A stretch of DNA of 64,000 nt, taken from contig NZ_LN831035.1 of assembly GCF_001457655.1 (NCBI RefSeq), forward strand, positions 1,302,001 to 1,366,000. The letters are read 5' to 3'. The position numbers and the translations under genes were made by a program. Numbering within the stretch: position 1 is the first letter of the stretch; every line of letters starts with the position of its first letter. Source of the stretch: Haemophilus influenzae (GTDB lineage: Bacteria > Pseudomonadota > Gammaproteobacteria > Enterobacterales > Pasteurellaceae). The notes under the pieces are model-generated. The model was not told where the DNA came from. It saw only the letters and a program-made list of their open reading frames with translations, and did no database searches. Shown piece by piece: positions 30,586-38,527 of this stretch.

Positions 30586-30794
30586 TGCAAGTTTACGCAC
30601 AACAAAATGACAATTTAGATGCCATTCTTTATCGACATTTTGGACGAAGTGAAGGCTTGCTCGAAATAACATGCGAACTCAATCCGCATTTAATGGATAA
30701 GCCCATTATTCCCATTGGTACCCCTGTCATATTGCCAGATGCCGATACAGAAAAAATCAGTGTAGCAAATGACACAATTCAACTTTGGAGCTGA
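30585..30794 (+). CDS. X: tail protein X (LysM-like), P2 gpX family
   Basis: The 69-residue protein fits P2 gpX: YAQQNDNLDAILYRHFGRSEG, then LVEVNPHL-type ELNPHL and IIPIGTPVILPD, a LysM-like peptidoglycan-binding fold needed for tail completion. The start overlaps the L stop. Confidence 0.88.
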   Translation: MQVYAQQNDNLDAILYRHFGRSEGLLEITCELNPHLMDKPIIPIGTPVILPDADTEKISVANDTIQLWS

Positions 30795-30795
30795 T

Positions 30796-31017
30796 ATGCA
30801 CGACGCACCATCAAAAGCATCTTACACATCAGGAATATTCGCCTTCTTAATTGGACGCATTGCCGATATGTTCTCAAATGTAAATTGGGCTGATGTCGCA
30901 TCGATTACAGGTATTGTGATTGGTGTCGCCACCTTTCTTGTAAATTGGTATTACAAGAAAAAAGATTTTGAATTAAAAGAAAAAGAACTCAAACAACGGA
31001 TCCATCATCATGATTAA
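30796..31017 (+). CDS. phage holin
   Basis: The ATG at 30796 follows GGAG one base after the X stop. The 73-residue product has one clear membrane segment (about residues 34-51, VASITGIVIGVATFLVNWYY) and possibly a weaker first one (ASYTSGIFAFLIGRIA), followed by a strongly charged tail (KKKDFELKEKELKQR). Size, topology and place directly before the endolysin fit a class II holin like that of phage HP1, which opens the inner membrane at lysis. Confidence 0.8.
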   Translation: MHDAPSKASYTSGIFAFLIGRIADMFSNVNWADVASITGIVIGVATFLVNWYYKKKDFELKEKELKQRIHHHD

Positions 31018-31528
31018 ACGTTCCGCCAAATACATCTGCGCCATATCCGCCGTTGTTGGACTTGTGATTGCCTCTCATGGAAATGAAATTCGAACATCCG
31101 AAAAAGGCTTGTTACTGATTGGCAATGCAGAAGGTTGTATGAAAAAGCCCTATCAATGCCCTGCCGATGTTTTAACAGTCGGCATAGGCATAACCGATGC
31201 CGTTGAAAAAATTGACCGCAATAAAATTTACACCTTGCAAGAAATTGCCGAATTATACGTAAAAGGCATTAAACAATCAGAAAAATGCGTTAATCAATAT
31301 GCCAACGGGAAAACCATGCCACAAGGTGCATTTGATGCCCTCGTCTCCATCACCTTTAACGTAGGATGCGGCAAATTAAAAAATAGCTCACTTTTTAAAA
31401 TGGCACGCCAAGGCTACAGCAAAGCCATGTGCGGTCAATTCGAACGTTGGATTTATGCAGCAGGAAAACCGCTAAAAGGATTAATTGAACGCCGTCAAAA
31501 GGAGAAAAACCTATGTTTAATTTCTTAA
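31010..31528 (+). CDS. SAR-type endolysin (lysozyme, GH24)
   Basis: The 172-residue protein resembles P2 gpK: a signal-anchor-release segment at residues 8-22 (YICAISAVVGLVIAS) and the catalytic region EGCMKKPYQC...LTVGIG with E41 as the general acid. DALVSITFNVGCG and LIERRQKEKNLC are GH24 marks. SAR lysozymes are exported inactive by Sec and released when the holin depolarises the membrane; C10 and C43 are candidates for the activating disulfide switch. It overlaps the holin by 8 bases and Rz by 16. Confidence 0.88.
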   Translation: MIKRSAKYICAISAVVGLVIASHGNEIRTSEKGLLLIGNAEGCMKKPYQCPADVLTVGIGITDAVEKIDRNKIYTLQEIAELYVKGIKQSEKCVNQYANGKTMPQGAFDALVSITFNVGCGKLKNSSLFKMARQGYSKAMCGQFERWIYAAGKPLKGLIERRQKEKNLCLIS

Positions 31529-31863
31529 CCGCCAAAGAACGAGGCATTTTCCTTATCGGGCCAATACTGCTTGTACTCCTCATTGTTTTTCTGGGATTTA
31601 AGGCTAATTATTGGCGAAAAGAAATGCTCAAAGAAGAACAGCTAAAACTGAAATGGCAAAACGCTTACATTGAGTTAAATCATAGCGTTCAAAATTTTGC
31701 CGAACAGCAAGCACAGCTAATCCAAGCCGTAAACAACCTCAAAGCAAACCAAAATCAACAAACACAGGATTTAAAAAATGTACTTAAATCAAACCAAGAT
31801 TGGGCTAACCGCCCTTTGCCTGATGATGTTAAACGCGTGCTCAACTCAGCAGGAAGTCATTAA
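31513..31863 (+). CDS. Rz-type spanin, inner-membrane subunit
   Basis: The 116-residue protein has one N-terminal membrane helix (about residues 12-30, GIFLIGPILLVLLIVFLG) and a long coiled-coil periplasmic part rich in Gln and Leu (FAEQQAQLIQAVNNLKANQ), ending in RPLPDDVKRVLN, the standard i-spanin layout. The Rz1 gene begins inside it in another frame, the classic embedded arrangement. Confidence 0.85.
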   Translation: MFNFLTAKERGIFLIGPILLVLLIVFLGFKANYWRKEMLKEEQLKLKWQNAYIELNHSVQNFAEQQAQLIQAVNNLKANQNQQTQDLKNVLKSNQDWANRPLPDDVKRVLNSAGSH

Positions 31864-32041
31864 ATCACCGATTCTTTGTCCACAAACCACAGAGTGCAGT
31901 GCGTATTCGCCACAAATTCGCACCAATGGCGAATTAGCCGAAGCCTATTTACAGACACAACACCACCTTGATTTGTGCATTATCGAGAACTCAAGTTTAA
32001 AAAAATGCATAGATGAATTTAATAAAAAGGAACAGCCATGA
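31778..32041 (+). CDS. Rz1-type spanin, outer-membrane lipoprotein
   Basis: The reading frame starts within Rz and encodes an 87-residue protein with a signal peptide and lipobox LNAC (residues 18-21). The mature part is cysteine-bearing and ends in a charged tail. With Rz it would fuse inner and outer membranes at lysis. It is longer than many Rz1 proteins but of the length seen in P2 relatives such as LysC. Confidence 0.8.
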   Translation: MYLNQTKIGLTALCLMMLNACSTQQEVIKSPILCPQTTECSAYSPQIRTNGELAEAYLQTQHHLDLCIIENSSLKKCIDEFNKKEQP

Positions 32042-32253
32042 CAGATCAATTCGACCGAGCACAACAGCTTGAAGAAATGCAACGCGAAATCGCCCTCAAA
32101 AAACACCGCACTTTTAAAGCAGTAAGTCGCCTTTATTGTGAAGATTGTGATGCCCCCATCCCAGAAAAGCGCAGACAAATGATTCAAGGCGTAACACGTT
32201 GCGTGACTTGCCAACAAAGATTTGAAATACAACAACGGAATTTCAGAAAATGA
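32038..32253 (+). CDS. TraR/DksA-type C4 zinc-finger protein
   Basis: This 71-residue protein starts with MTDQFDRAQQLEEMQ and carries paired cysteines CEDC and CVTC around EKRRQMIQGVTR, the DksA/TraR zinc finger. P2 relatives carry similar small proteins (often called orf82-type) here. TraR binds the RNA polymerase secondary channel without ppGpp, so this one may reprogramme host transcription late in infection; the binding is inferred. The overlap with Rz1 is ATGA. Confidence 0.85.
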   Translation: MTDQFDRAQQLEEMQREIALKKHRTFKAVSRLYCEDCDAPIPEKRRQMIQGVTRCVTCQQRFEIQQRNFRK

Positions 32254-32513
32254 GAAGAACCACACTTTTCCTTGCTATCGCTGCCGCATTGCCTTGTTTA
32301 GCAAATACCTACACCGTGCCATTTAGAGATGGTCCATTTGGTAAATATTCAAATTATCCTGACGGAAGAATAACAGAAGTATGCATTCATCAAGTAGGCT
32401 ATTTGATGACGGACACTGGACATTTGATTGTTGCCGTAGATAAAGACAACCGACCATTAATTTGCAGAGATACGCAAAATGAAAAAGCCCAACCAACTGC
32501 GCAAAATCCTTGA
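32250..32513 (+). CDS. small secreted phage protein
   Basis: No family recognised. The 87-residue product opens with a cleavable-type signal peptide (RRTTLFLAIAAALPCLANT) and has a mature domain of about 65 residues with two cysteines (EVCIHQ, LICRD) that could form a periplasmic disulfide. It overlaps its neighbours at both ends (ATGA before, 35 bases after), so it belongs to the lysis/tail operon. A late periplasmic role or lysogenic conversion are both possible. Confidence 0.65.
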   Translation: MRRTTLFLAIAAALPCLANTYTVPFRDGPFGKYSNYPDGRITEVCIHQVGYLMTDTGHLIVAVDKDNRPLICRDTQNEKAQPTAQNP

Positions 32514-32949
32514 ACAAAGCCATCCCGATTTTGTAAAAAATCCCGACCATCTACAACTTTATGTGGACGGTGGGCAAATCGTCGCAACGGGAGCCGCATC
32601 ATTTAGTTTTGAATATCGTTACACACTCAATGTTGTAGTGACTGATTATGCAGGCGATATTGCCACCTTGATTGTGCCAATGATGGCTTACCTCCGCACA
32701 AATCAACCTGAAATATTAGAAAATCCACAAATTCGAGAGAACGCATTTAAATTCCAGATAGATTACAACAATAACAACACCGCAGATATTAGTTTTGAAA
32801 TCCAACTCACTGAGCGTGTCGTGTCGAAAAAAGACGGGAATAACGTGCAGATCCATTACGCAAAAGAACCCGTATGGGATGAACCAAACCGAGTAAAAGT
32901 CTATTTGGAAAACAGGGATTCGCCAATTTTTGAGGGGGATACAGTCTAA
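32479..32949 (+). CDS. R: tail completion protein R, P2 gpR family
   Basis: The 156-residue protein has the P2 gpR start KPNQLRKILEQSHPDFVKNPDHLQLYVDGG and the RYTLNVVVTDYAGD segment. GpR helps finish the tail so it can join the head. It overlaps S by one base. Confidence 0.88.
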   Translation: MKKPNQLRKILEQSHPDFVKNPDHLQLYVDGGQIVATGAASFSFEYRYTLNVVVTDYAGDIATLIVPMMAYLRTNQPEILENPQIRENAFKFQIDYNNNNTADISFEIQLTERVVSKKDGNNVQIHYAKEPVWDEPNRVKVYLENRDSPIFEGDTV

Positions 32950-33410
32950 TGGCAACAGTCGAAGAAGTTCAGGCAAAATTGACCGCACTTATTGCCAATC
33001 TTTCTCCACAGGCTCGCAGACAGCTTGGGCGAAAAATCGGGCAAGCCTTACGAAAAAGCCAATCGAACCGAATTGCACGCCAACAAAATCCCGATGGTTC
33101 AGCCTTTGAACCGAGAAAACCACGTAAAGAATTTGGCAAAAAGAAAGGGCGAATCAAACGCAAAGCCATGTTCGCCAAACTCCGCACCGCCCGTCATTTA
33201 AAAGTGCGGTCAAATGGTAACGAAGTTTCAGTGGGGTTTAATGGCTCAAGTGCTGCCATTGCTGCAGTGCATCAATATGGTTTAACGGCACGACCATCAA
33301 AAGAAAAGGATTTTAAAGTGAGATACGCCCAACGGGAACTATTGGGCATTTCAGAACAGGATTTATCAATGCTGAATGAATTGGTGATAGAACAAATTAG
33401 CAAAAGCTAA
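32949..33410 (+). CDS. S: tail completion protein S, P2 gpS family
   Basis: The 153-residue product matches P2 gpS: AKLTALIANLSPQARRQLGRKIGQALRKSQSNRIARQQNPDGSAFEPRK split through residues 9-57, and the C-terminal AAVHQYGLTARPSK...YAQRELLGIS. Two uptake sequences lie in it (32982, 33202). The 3' third, from GCAGTGCATC at 33264, is the start of the first unit of the cassette array described under findings. Confidence 0.9.
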   Translation: MATVEEVQAKLTALIANLSPQARRQLGRKIGQALRKSQSNRIARQQNPDGSAFEPRKPRKEFGKKKGRIKRKAMFAKLRTARHLKVRSNGNEVSVGFNGSSAAIAAVHQYGLTARPSKEKDFKVRYAQRELLGISEQDLSMLNELVIEQISKS

Positions 33411-33758
33411 TTACTTTAAATAAGAAGGTGGAACCACCGTATCATGATGTGAAAGTTTACCAGCAAACAATACCAATAAAACCACATAAAGAGGCAAACA
33501 AATGATTGGCACGACAAACATTACAAACCATACCCACCCCCAAAATGTTTCTGGTTTAAAAAGTTCATACATTGAAACAGTAAAACTAGATAAAGCAGAA
33601 AAAACGACTGCAAAAAAATGACCAACTGGTGCGATAACATCAAACCAGATAAATGAAAAAGGATTAAATTGATAATGTAAACAGGTGGAAATAATAACAA
33701 GGCTCCACATAGCAATGTTTAGCATGATCAACGTGCGAGATGTTCTTTTGTTTTTCAT
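33411..33758 (-). CDS. array cassette 1: three-TM membrane protein
   Basis: No family recognised. This 115-residue protein has three hydrophobic segments (about residues 10-28, 40-62 and 74-98) and a polar C-terminus. It is opposite in strand to the tail genes, abuts the S stop without a gap, and has its own promoter (33783-33812) and the ribosome site AAGGAGCG. That makes it a moron, a gene expressed independently of the lytic operon. By analogy, such genes in P2-type prophages often block superinfection or alter the host envelope; the function here is not known. Confidence 0.7.
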   Translation of the reverse strand: MKNKRTSRTLIMLNIAMWSLVIISTCLHYQFNPFSFIWFDVIAPVGHFFAVVFSALSSFTVSMYELFKPETFWGWVWFVMFVVPIICLPLYVVLLVLFAGKLSHHDTVVPPSYLK

Positions 33759-33782
33759 ATCCGCTCCTTATTCTCTTTCTTC

Positions 33783-33812
33783 ATTATTAGCAATCATACG
33801 TTTATTTGTCAA
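33783..33812 (-). promoter_or_regulatory. promoter of array cassette 1
   Basis: On the minus strand TTGACA (33812-33807), 18 bases, AATAAT (33788-33783); a 17-base spacing to TAATAA is also available. The same -35 and -10 with the same spacing occur before cassettes 2 and 3. Confidence 0.75.
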
Positions 33813-33830
33813 TAAAAATAAGGCGAAAAA

Positions 33831-34044
33831 ATGAATAATTTACAACTTACCGTCTTATTAAATGCCCTTGATAAAATGTCTGCTCCAGTTCGCAGTGCAT
33901 CAATACGGTTTAACGGCACGACCATCTAACAATAAAGATTTCAAAGTGCAATATGCCCAGCGTGAATTACTGGGCTTTGCGGAAGAAGATATTGAAATGA
34001 TTGAAAGATTTGTGCTTAGAGCTATAGCGGGTAAAGAATTTTAA
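33831..34044 (+). pseudogene. T-head/S-tail fusion 1 (array scar)
   Basis: The first 71 bases copy the start of tape measure gene T (MNNLQLTVLLNALDKMS, then APVRSAS). At GCAGTGCATC (33892-33901) the sequence switches to the 3' end of an S gene (HQYGLTARPSNNKDFK, then VQYAQRELLGF) ending at 34044. The two frames do not match, so translation from the T start gives a 32-residue peptide ending at 33929. The S tail end differs from the intact S gene, so it came from a different phage lineage. Confidence 0.8.
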
Positions 34045-34054
34045 TTGGGTTAAT

Positions 34055-34366
34055 TTACAATTTATGCTCTTTAGCAATACGTTTACGTTCAATTTCTGCT
34101 TTGATTTGTTCGGTATCGCCACCAAAAAACCAAGCAACAGTAAAGAAAATAACGAGTGCAGCCAAAATCCAAAATAACCAACTATTTAAATAAATAAGAG
34201 GTGCAAGCAAAACAAGCATTACTGCTAACGTGATATACCAGAAATTAATCGCTAAAGATAATGCGCCAACAAAAATATAACTAAATGCGGCTAATACTGC
34301 AGTACCAAATGCAATAAGTAAACCAACAATAATTGGCAAACCAATGAGCAAAACAAAAATTTCCAT
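34055..34366 (-). CDS. array cassette 2: multi-TM membrane protein
   Basis: The start at 34366 follows AGGGAGAG, giving 103 residues; nine in-frame residues upstream lack a ribosome site. Three to four hydrophobic segments fill residues 1-85 (EIFVLLIGLPIIVGLLIAFG, YITLAVMLVLLAPLIYL, FWILAALVIFFTVAWFF), followed by a basic-acidic tail GDTEQIKAEIERKRIAKEHKL. It is not alike to cassette 1 or 3 beyond being hydrophobic. Own promoter at 34392-34421. Confidence 0.7.
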   Translation of the reverse strand: MEIFVLLIGLPIIVGLLIAFGTAVLAAFSYIFVGALSLAINFWYITLAVMLVLLAPLIYLNSWLFWILAALVIFFTVAWFFGGDTEQIKAEIERKRIAKEHKL

Positions 34367-34391
34367 CGTTCTCTCCCTGTTAAGTTTGTTC

Positions 34392-34421
34392 ATTATTTGT
34401 TCCTTATTCCTAAAATGTCAA
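34392..34421 (-). promoter_or_regulatory. promoter of array cassette 2
   Basis: Minus-strand TTGACA (34421-34416), 18-base spacer, AATAAT (34397-34392), as in the other two cassettes. Confidence 0.75.
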
Positions 34422-34437
34422 GAAAAAGTGGGTAAAA

Positions 34438-34642
34438 ATGAAAAATTTAGAGCTTACAGTCTTATTAAATGCCATTGATAAAATATCTGCTCCAGTTCGC
34501 AGTGCATCAATACGGTTTAACGGCACGACCATCTAACAATAAAGATTTCAAAGTGCAATATGCCCAGCGTGAATTACTGGGCTTTAGTAATAGTGATTTA
34601 GAAATGATTGAAGATTTAATTATTGAGAAATTAAGCCTTTAG
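34438..34642 (+). pseudogene. T-head/S-tail fusion 2 (array scar)
   Basis: It starts as T (MKNLELTVLLNAIDKISAP) and switches at GCAGTGCATC (34499-34508) to an S tail that is identical to that of fusion 1 for about 75 bases and then differs, ending at 34642. Translation from the T start stops at 34536 after 32 residues. The S-tail end overlaps the end of cassette 3 by 23 bases. Confidence 0.8.
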
Positions 34643-34880
34643 ATTTGAGGTGTTTGCGAATGATGTGTATCCAATAGGCATAAACAACCAATGCAGCCAT
34701 ACCGAGAAAAAAATTAACTTCGACAAGCCACAATACTGAGCCAATCATCAACATATAAATGAAAATAGCTGGAGCAGCAATGACCAGAGAAACAAACCAA
34801 GGCACTGCAATTACACCAAAACCAATTGCAAGCCCAAGTAAGCCAACAGACAGAATAAATAATGAAAGTATTGCAATCAT
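34620..34880 (-). CDS. array cassette 3: small membrane protein
   Basis: This 86-residue protein is almost entirely hydrophobic in residues 1-70, with two or three membrane segments (LSLFILSVGLLGLAIGFG, FVSLVIAAPAIFIYMLMIGS, FFLGMAALVVYAYW) and a basic tail IIRKHLKSKG. GGGGGA precedes the ATG. It has the promoter at 34902-34931. The family is not recognised. Confidence 0.7.
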   Translation of the reverse strand: MIAILSLFILSVGLLGLAIGFGVIAVPWFVSLVIAAPAIFIYMLMIGSVLWLVEVNFFLGMAALVVYAYWIHIIRKHLKSKGLISQ

Positions 34881-34901
34881 ATTTCCCCCTTTTCTTCCTC
34901 G

Positions 34902-34931
34902 ATTATTGAGCTAAATAATTAATCTTGTCAA
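34902..34931 (-). promoter_or_regulatory. promoter of array cassette 3
   Basis: Minus-strand TTGACA (34931-34926), 18-base spacer, AATAAT (34907-34902), matching the other cassettes. Confidence 0.75.
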
Positions 34932-34948
34932 TAGGAAAGTGAATAAAA

Positions 34949-37756
34949 ATGAATAATTTACAACTTACAGTCTTATTAAATGCCATTGATAAAATATCTG
35001 CTCCAGTTCGCAGTGCATCTAAAAGCGTTCATGAGCTATCGGCAAAACTAAAAGAAAGCAAATCGATTCATCGACAACTAAATCAGCAAAATAAGCAGCA
35101 TCAAGCTGCAATGAAACAATATGCTTCTGCTATCAACCCATTGAAATCAAAATTAGATTCGCTGAATCAAGAATTAGAGCAAGCAAAACAAAAAGCCGCA
35201 TCTTATGCTCAATATATGAAGAACGCTCAACATCCTACTGCAGGATTTCAAAAGGAAGTAGAGAAAGCAAAAAGTGCGGTAAAAAAACTCAAGCAAGAAC
35301 AAATTGATGCAGCAAATAAATTACAGCAAGCACGCCAAGAATTAGCAAAATCAGGCATTTCTGCAGAAAAACTCGCGCAAAAGCAAAGGGAACTACAGAA
35401 AAACACCAAAAGTGCGACGGATCAAATTAAAAATCAAGAAGCCGCATTGAAAAAACTCAACGCAAAACAAGCCGCTTATAATCAATACCGTGGGCAAGTT
35501 GAGAAACTTAAAGATATCAGTGGTAAAGCACAAATCATTGGTGCACAGGCAACAGCTGCAGGTACAACAATGACTGCACCAATTGTCAATTCCATTCGAG
35601 ATTTTATGTCGTTTGAAGATGTTATGGCGGGGGTTGCTCGCCAAGTTCCAGGGCTAAAAGACAAATTTGGGCAATTTACCCCTAAATACGATGAATGGAA
35701 AAACAAGATTAAATAGCTTTCAACTGAATTACCTCTTACCACAAATCAAATTGGTGACATGGTTACTGCTGCAGCGAGAATGGATATTCAGGAAAATGAA
35801 TTAGAAGATTTTATTCGCTTAAATACCCAAATGGCAACAGCATTTGATGCAGAAAACCCCGATGAATTAGTAGAGTTATTTGGTAAAGTACAGAAAAACT
35901 TTAAATTAACCACCAAAGATGCCAAAGAGCTAGCCGATACTATTAACTATTTAGATGATAATGCCATTTCAAAGGGGACAGATATTATTAATTTCCTAAA
36001 TAACACATCAGGAATTGGTAATTTAGTCAAAATTAGTGAAAAGAATCTTGCTGCACTTGGTTCAACTTTATTAACGGCAGGAAACGAAGCCAGTACATCA
36101 GCCAAAGCAATCGAAAGTACGTTCAACCGTCTAAGTAAAGCCACTAGAATGAAACCCGTTAATAACGGACTAAAAGCGTTAGGTTTAGATCCAAAAGCGA
36201 TTCAAAAAGCAATGGTAAAAGATGCCCAAGGCACATTAATGATGATTGTTGAAAAAATAAAAAAATTGCCTAAACATTTACAGGCTGGCGTAATTAGCGA
36301 TATTGCAGGCGGAAATTATAATACCCAATTAGCAGGGCTTGTTGCCAATACCGAAGAATGGCGCAGACAAATTGAACTGGCAAATAGCGAAGAAGCTAAA
36401 AATAGTATGGCTAGGGAATTTCAAACCAGAATGACTACTTTATCAGCAAAATGGCAATTATTTAAAAATCGTTTATTCAACGTAAATAGTTCTGTAGGAG
36501 CCAGTTTAAAAGATTCGATGACTAGCTTAATGGACGGGGTTGGCAATTTGCTTGATAAAATCGAGACATGGATTGATGAACATCCTAAATTAACCTCTAC
36601 TATAGCAAAAACAGCAGTTGCAATCGGGGGAAGTTTAAGTCTATTAGGTGCATTAAGCCTTGCTTTAAGTTTTATACTTTACCCAGCCGCACGGCTATTT
36701 TTAGGCTTATCCAAATTAAACGTAATTATTCCTAAATTTTCAGGACATTTATCATCTGCAGGGCGGCTAATATTAAGAGGATTACTTTCTCCGCTAAAAT
36801 TAATTGCACTGGCTATCAGTCCACTAGGGATAGCTTTATTGTCCGTTGCTGCATTAATTTATAAATTCTGGCAACCTATTAAAGCCTTTTTTGGCGGTTT
36901 TTGGGAGGGTTTAAAATCAGGTCTCGCCCCCGTCCTTGAAAAATTCCAACCGCTAGGCACCGCATTTGGTGTTGTCGTCGGTTGGATTGAAAAAGCGGTG
37001 AAATGGTTTACTGATTTATTGTCTCCAGTACAAAGTACCAAAGAAGATTTAGATGCTGCAGTCAGTGCAGGGGAAAGATTCGGAAATGGAATGGCGAAAG
37101 CGATTGAGTTTATTCTGACCCCATTAACAAGATTAATGGATGGTATCAAGTGGATTTCTGAAAATATGCCAAGTTGGGAGGGAATTAAAAATAGTGTATC
37201 TAGTGCATGGGAAAGAACAAAAAACACTTCGAGCAACGCTTGGCAATCAACAAAAGAAACGGCAGGAAGTGCTTGGCAATCAATAAAAGAAACGGCAGGA
37301 AGTGCTTGGGAATCATTTAAGGATTTCACTGGCTTTGGTTCAAATGGCAAAAAATTACCGAGTCAAAATTGGTCAGGCGGCTACACTGGAAACGGTGGCA
37401 AATATGAACCCATGGGCATTGTCCACGGTGGCGAATACGTGATGACCAAAGAAGCCACATCACGCCTTGGTGTAAATACGCTCAACGCCCTTAATTACGG
37501 CAAACGAGCACTTATTGCGGGCGGATTGGGGATCAGCGTTGCAACTGCCGCCCCTGTGCAAGTTGATACTCGTGCACCAATTTTTGCTCGTCCAATGATG
37601 ACGCAAACCAGCCAACCAATGAGCGTAAATATCACCATCAATGCCGCACAAGGCATGGACGAACGAGCCATTGCACAACAAGTGGCAAAACAAATACAAC
37701 GCATTGAAAACCAACGCCAAGCCAGAGCAAGAAGTTCAATGTGGGACAGAGCATAA
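34949..37756 (+). pseudogene. T: tape measure protein T with an in-frame amber codon
   Basis: The full frame spans 936 codons including a TAG at 35714-35716 (after KNKIK, before LSTELPLTTNQIG). The sequence is otherwise continuous: coiled-coil N-terminus (residues 30-180, Lys/Gln-rich), the phage tape-measure core (FMSFEDVMAGVARQ), hydrophobic helices around 36600-36870 (IAKTAVAIGGSLSLLGALSLALSFILYP), four tandem 11-residue repeats near 37195-37325 (WQSTKETAGSA type), and a C-terminal tail-assembly segment. The tape measure sets tail length and plugs the tube. Unless the amber is suppressed, only a 255-residue fragment is made. Confidence 0.85.
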
Positions 37757-37757
37757 T

Positions 37758-37782
37758 AAAAGGGCGAAAGCCCTTTTTTGTT
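37758..37782 (+). terminator. terminator after T, repeat copy 1
   Basis: AGGGCGAAAGCCCTTTTTT, a GGGC/GCCC stem with a GAAA tetraloop and T-run. Identical copies follow at 38.43 and 39.53 kb. The 13 bases before it (GACAGAGCATAAT, 37745) are also repeated before copy 3. Confidence 0.9.
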
Positions 37783-37809
37783 GTTTATTGTAAACAGAAG
37801 TGCTAGGAT
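37781..37809 (+). promoter_or_regulatory. promoter of T-V cassette A
   Basis: TTGTTT (37781-37786), 17-base spacer, TAGGAT (37804-37809), directly after the terminator and 24 bases before the ATG. Confidence 0.55.
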
Positions 37810-37832
37810 CGGCGAAAAATAGGAGGGTATCA

Positions 37833-38000
37833 ATGAACGAAAATGCACCTTTTATTCGTGAAATTATTGACCGCACATCGCAAATAAAAGGCGAACGTGT
37901 GAAGGGTGACAATGCCAAAGAAATCAAGGCAAATGTTCAAACTATTTTAAAAGCACAACTTAGAGCCACACAATTAAATGCTAGAACGCAAACATATTAA
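37833..38000 (+). CDS. cassette A protein 1, 55 residues
   Basis: ATG at 37833 follows AGGAGGG, a near-perfect ribosome site; the product is small, charged and helical (FIREIIDRTSQIKGERVKGDNAKEIKANVQTILKAQL). The stop overlaps the next gene by 23 bases, so the two are coupled. No family recognised. The small-first, larger-second overlap and private promoter recall toxin-antitoxin or immunity pairs, but that is inference. Confidence 0.65.
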   Translation: MNENAPFIREIIDRTSQIKGERVKGDNAKEIKANVQTILKAQLRATQLNARTQTY

Positions 38001-38430
38001 ATTTGTCGAAATCCATCATCTTTTTACGCAAATCAGTCTTGCATTGGGATTTACAGAACAAGATATTGATAAACATTCGACTAATCTCGCTGAATTAATC
38101 GCATTATGGCAGCAACAAGAATTTGTTGAAGTTTATGTTGAAAATAAAGACCGTCTATTCGGACGTGCAAAAGACAGCAGTTTAGCCTATGGTGCATCGC
38201 CTTATTATATTGGTTTATATCACGCTAGATTAAGTTATGAAGAAAATGATCCTCTTGTGGTGCTAACATTTAATTATGAAGATAACCCAGAACAAACCAC
38301 AGTGTCGGTTCGTTTTATGGTTGATCATGATACCTTATTCGGGACAAAAGAAGAAAAATTCATTCAACAACGAATGAAAGATATTCGTAAACGTATTGAT
38401 GATTTTATTCAATTAGGTAATAAAAAATAA
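37978..38430 (+). CDS. cassette A protein 2, 150 residues
   Basis: Soluble protein with no signal peptide or membrane segment. Segments of note are FTEQDIDKHSTNLAELIALWQQQ, ENKDRLFGRAKDSSLAYG and YYIGLYHARLSYEENDPLVVLTF. The LFGR...H-x-R/L pattern is faintly like YafO-type ribonuclease toxins, too weak to name. It ends at terminator copy 2. Confidence 0.65.
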   Translation: MLERKHIKFVEIHHLFTQISLALGFTEQDIDKHSTNLAELIALWQQQEFVEVYVENKDRLFGRAKDSSLAYGASPYYIGLYHARLSYEENDPLVVLTFNYEDNPEQTTVSVRFMVDHDTLFGTKEEKFIQQRMKDIRKRIDDFIQLGNKK

Positions 38431-38452
38431 AAGGGCGAAAGCCCTTTTTTGT
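38429..38452 (+). terminator. terminator after cassette A, repeat copy 2
   Basis: Same AGGGCGAAAGCCCTTTTTT hairpin as after T, fused to the stop codon of the 150-residue gene. Confidence 0.9.
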
Positions 38453-38480
38453 TGCACATTGTAGAAAATAGTTTTATATT
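38452..38480 (+). promoter_or_regulatory. promoter of T-V cassette B
   Basis: TTGCAC (38452-38457), 17-base spacer, TATATT (38475-38480), starting one base after terminator copy 2, in the same position as the promoter of cassette A. Confidence 0.55.
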
Positions 38481-38527
38481 TCTTCAAAAAGTTGTAAACT
38501 TCGCAAACTTTTATTCTTTGGTGACTT

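Noticed and set aside
33831..35019. CRISPR-like spacing of repeated sequence
   Set aside because: Repeats are 500-600 bp apart and contain gene ends; units carry complete genes, with no short repeat-spacer pattern or cas genes.
36859..37350. 163-codon frame antisense to gene T with repeated SCHALP-like units
   Set aside because: It is the complement of the tandem 11-residue repeats of T, not an independent gene.
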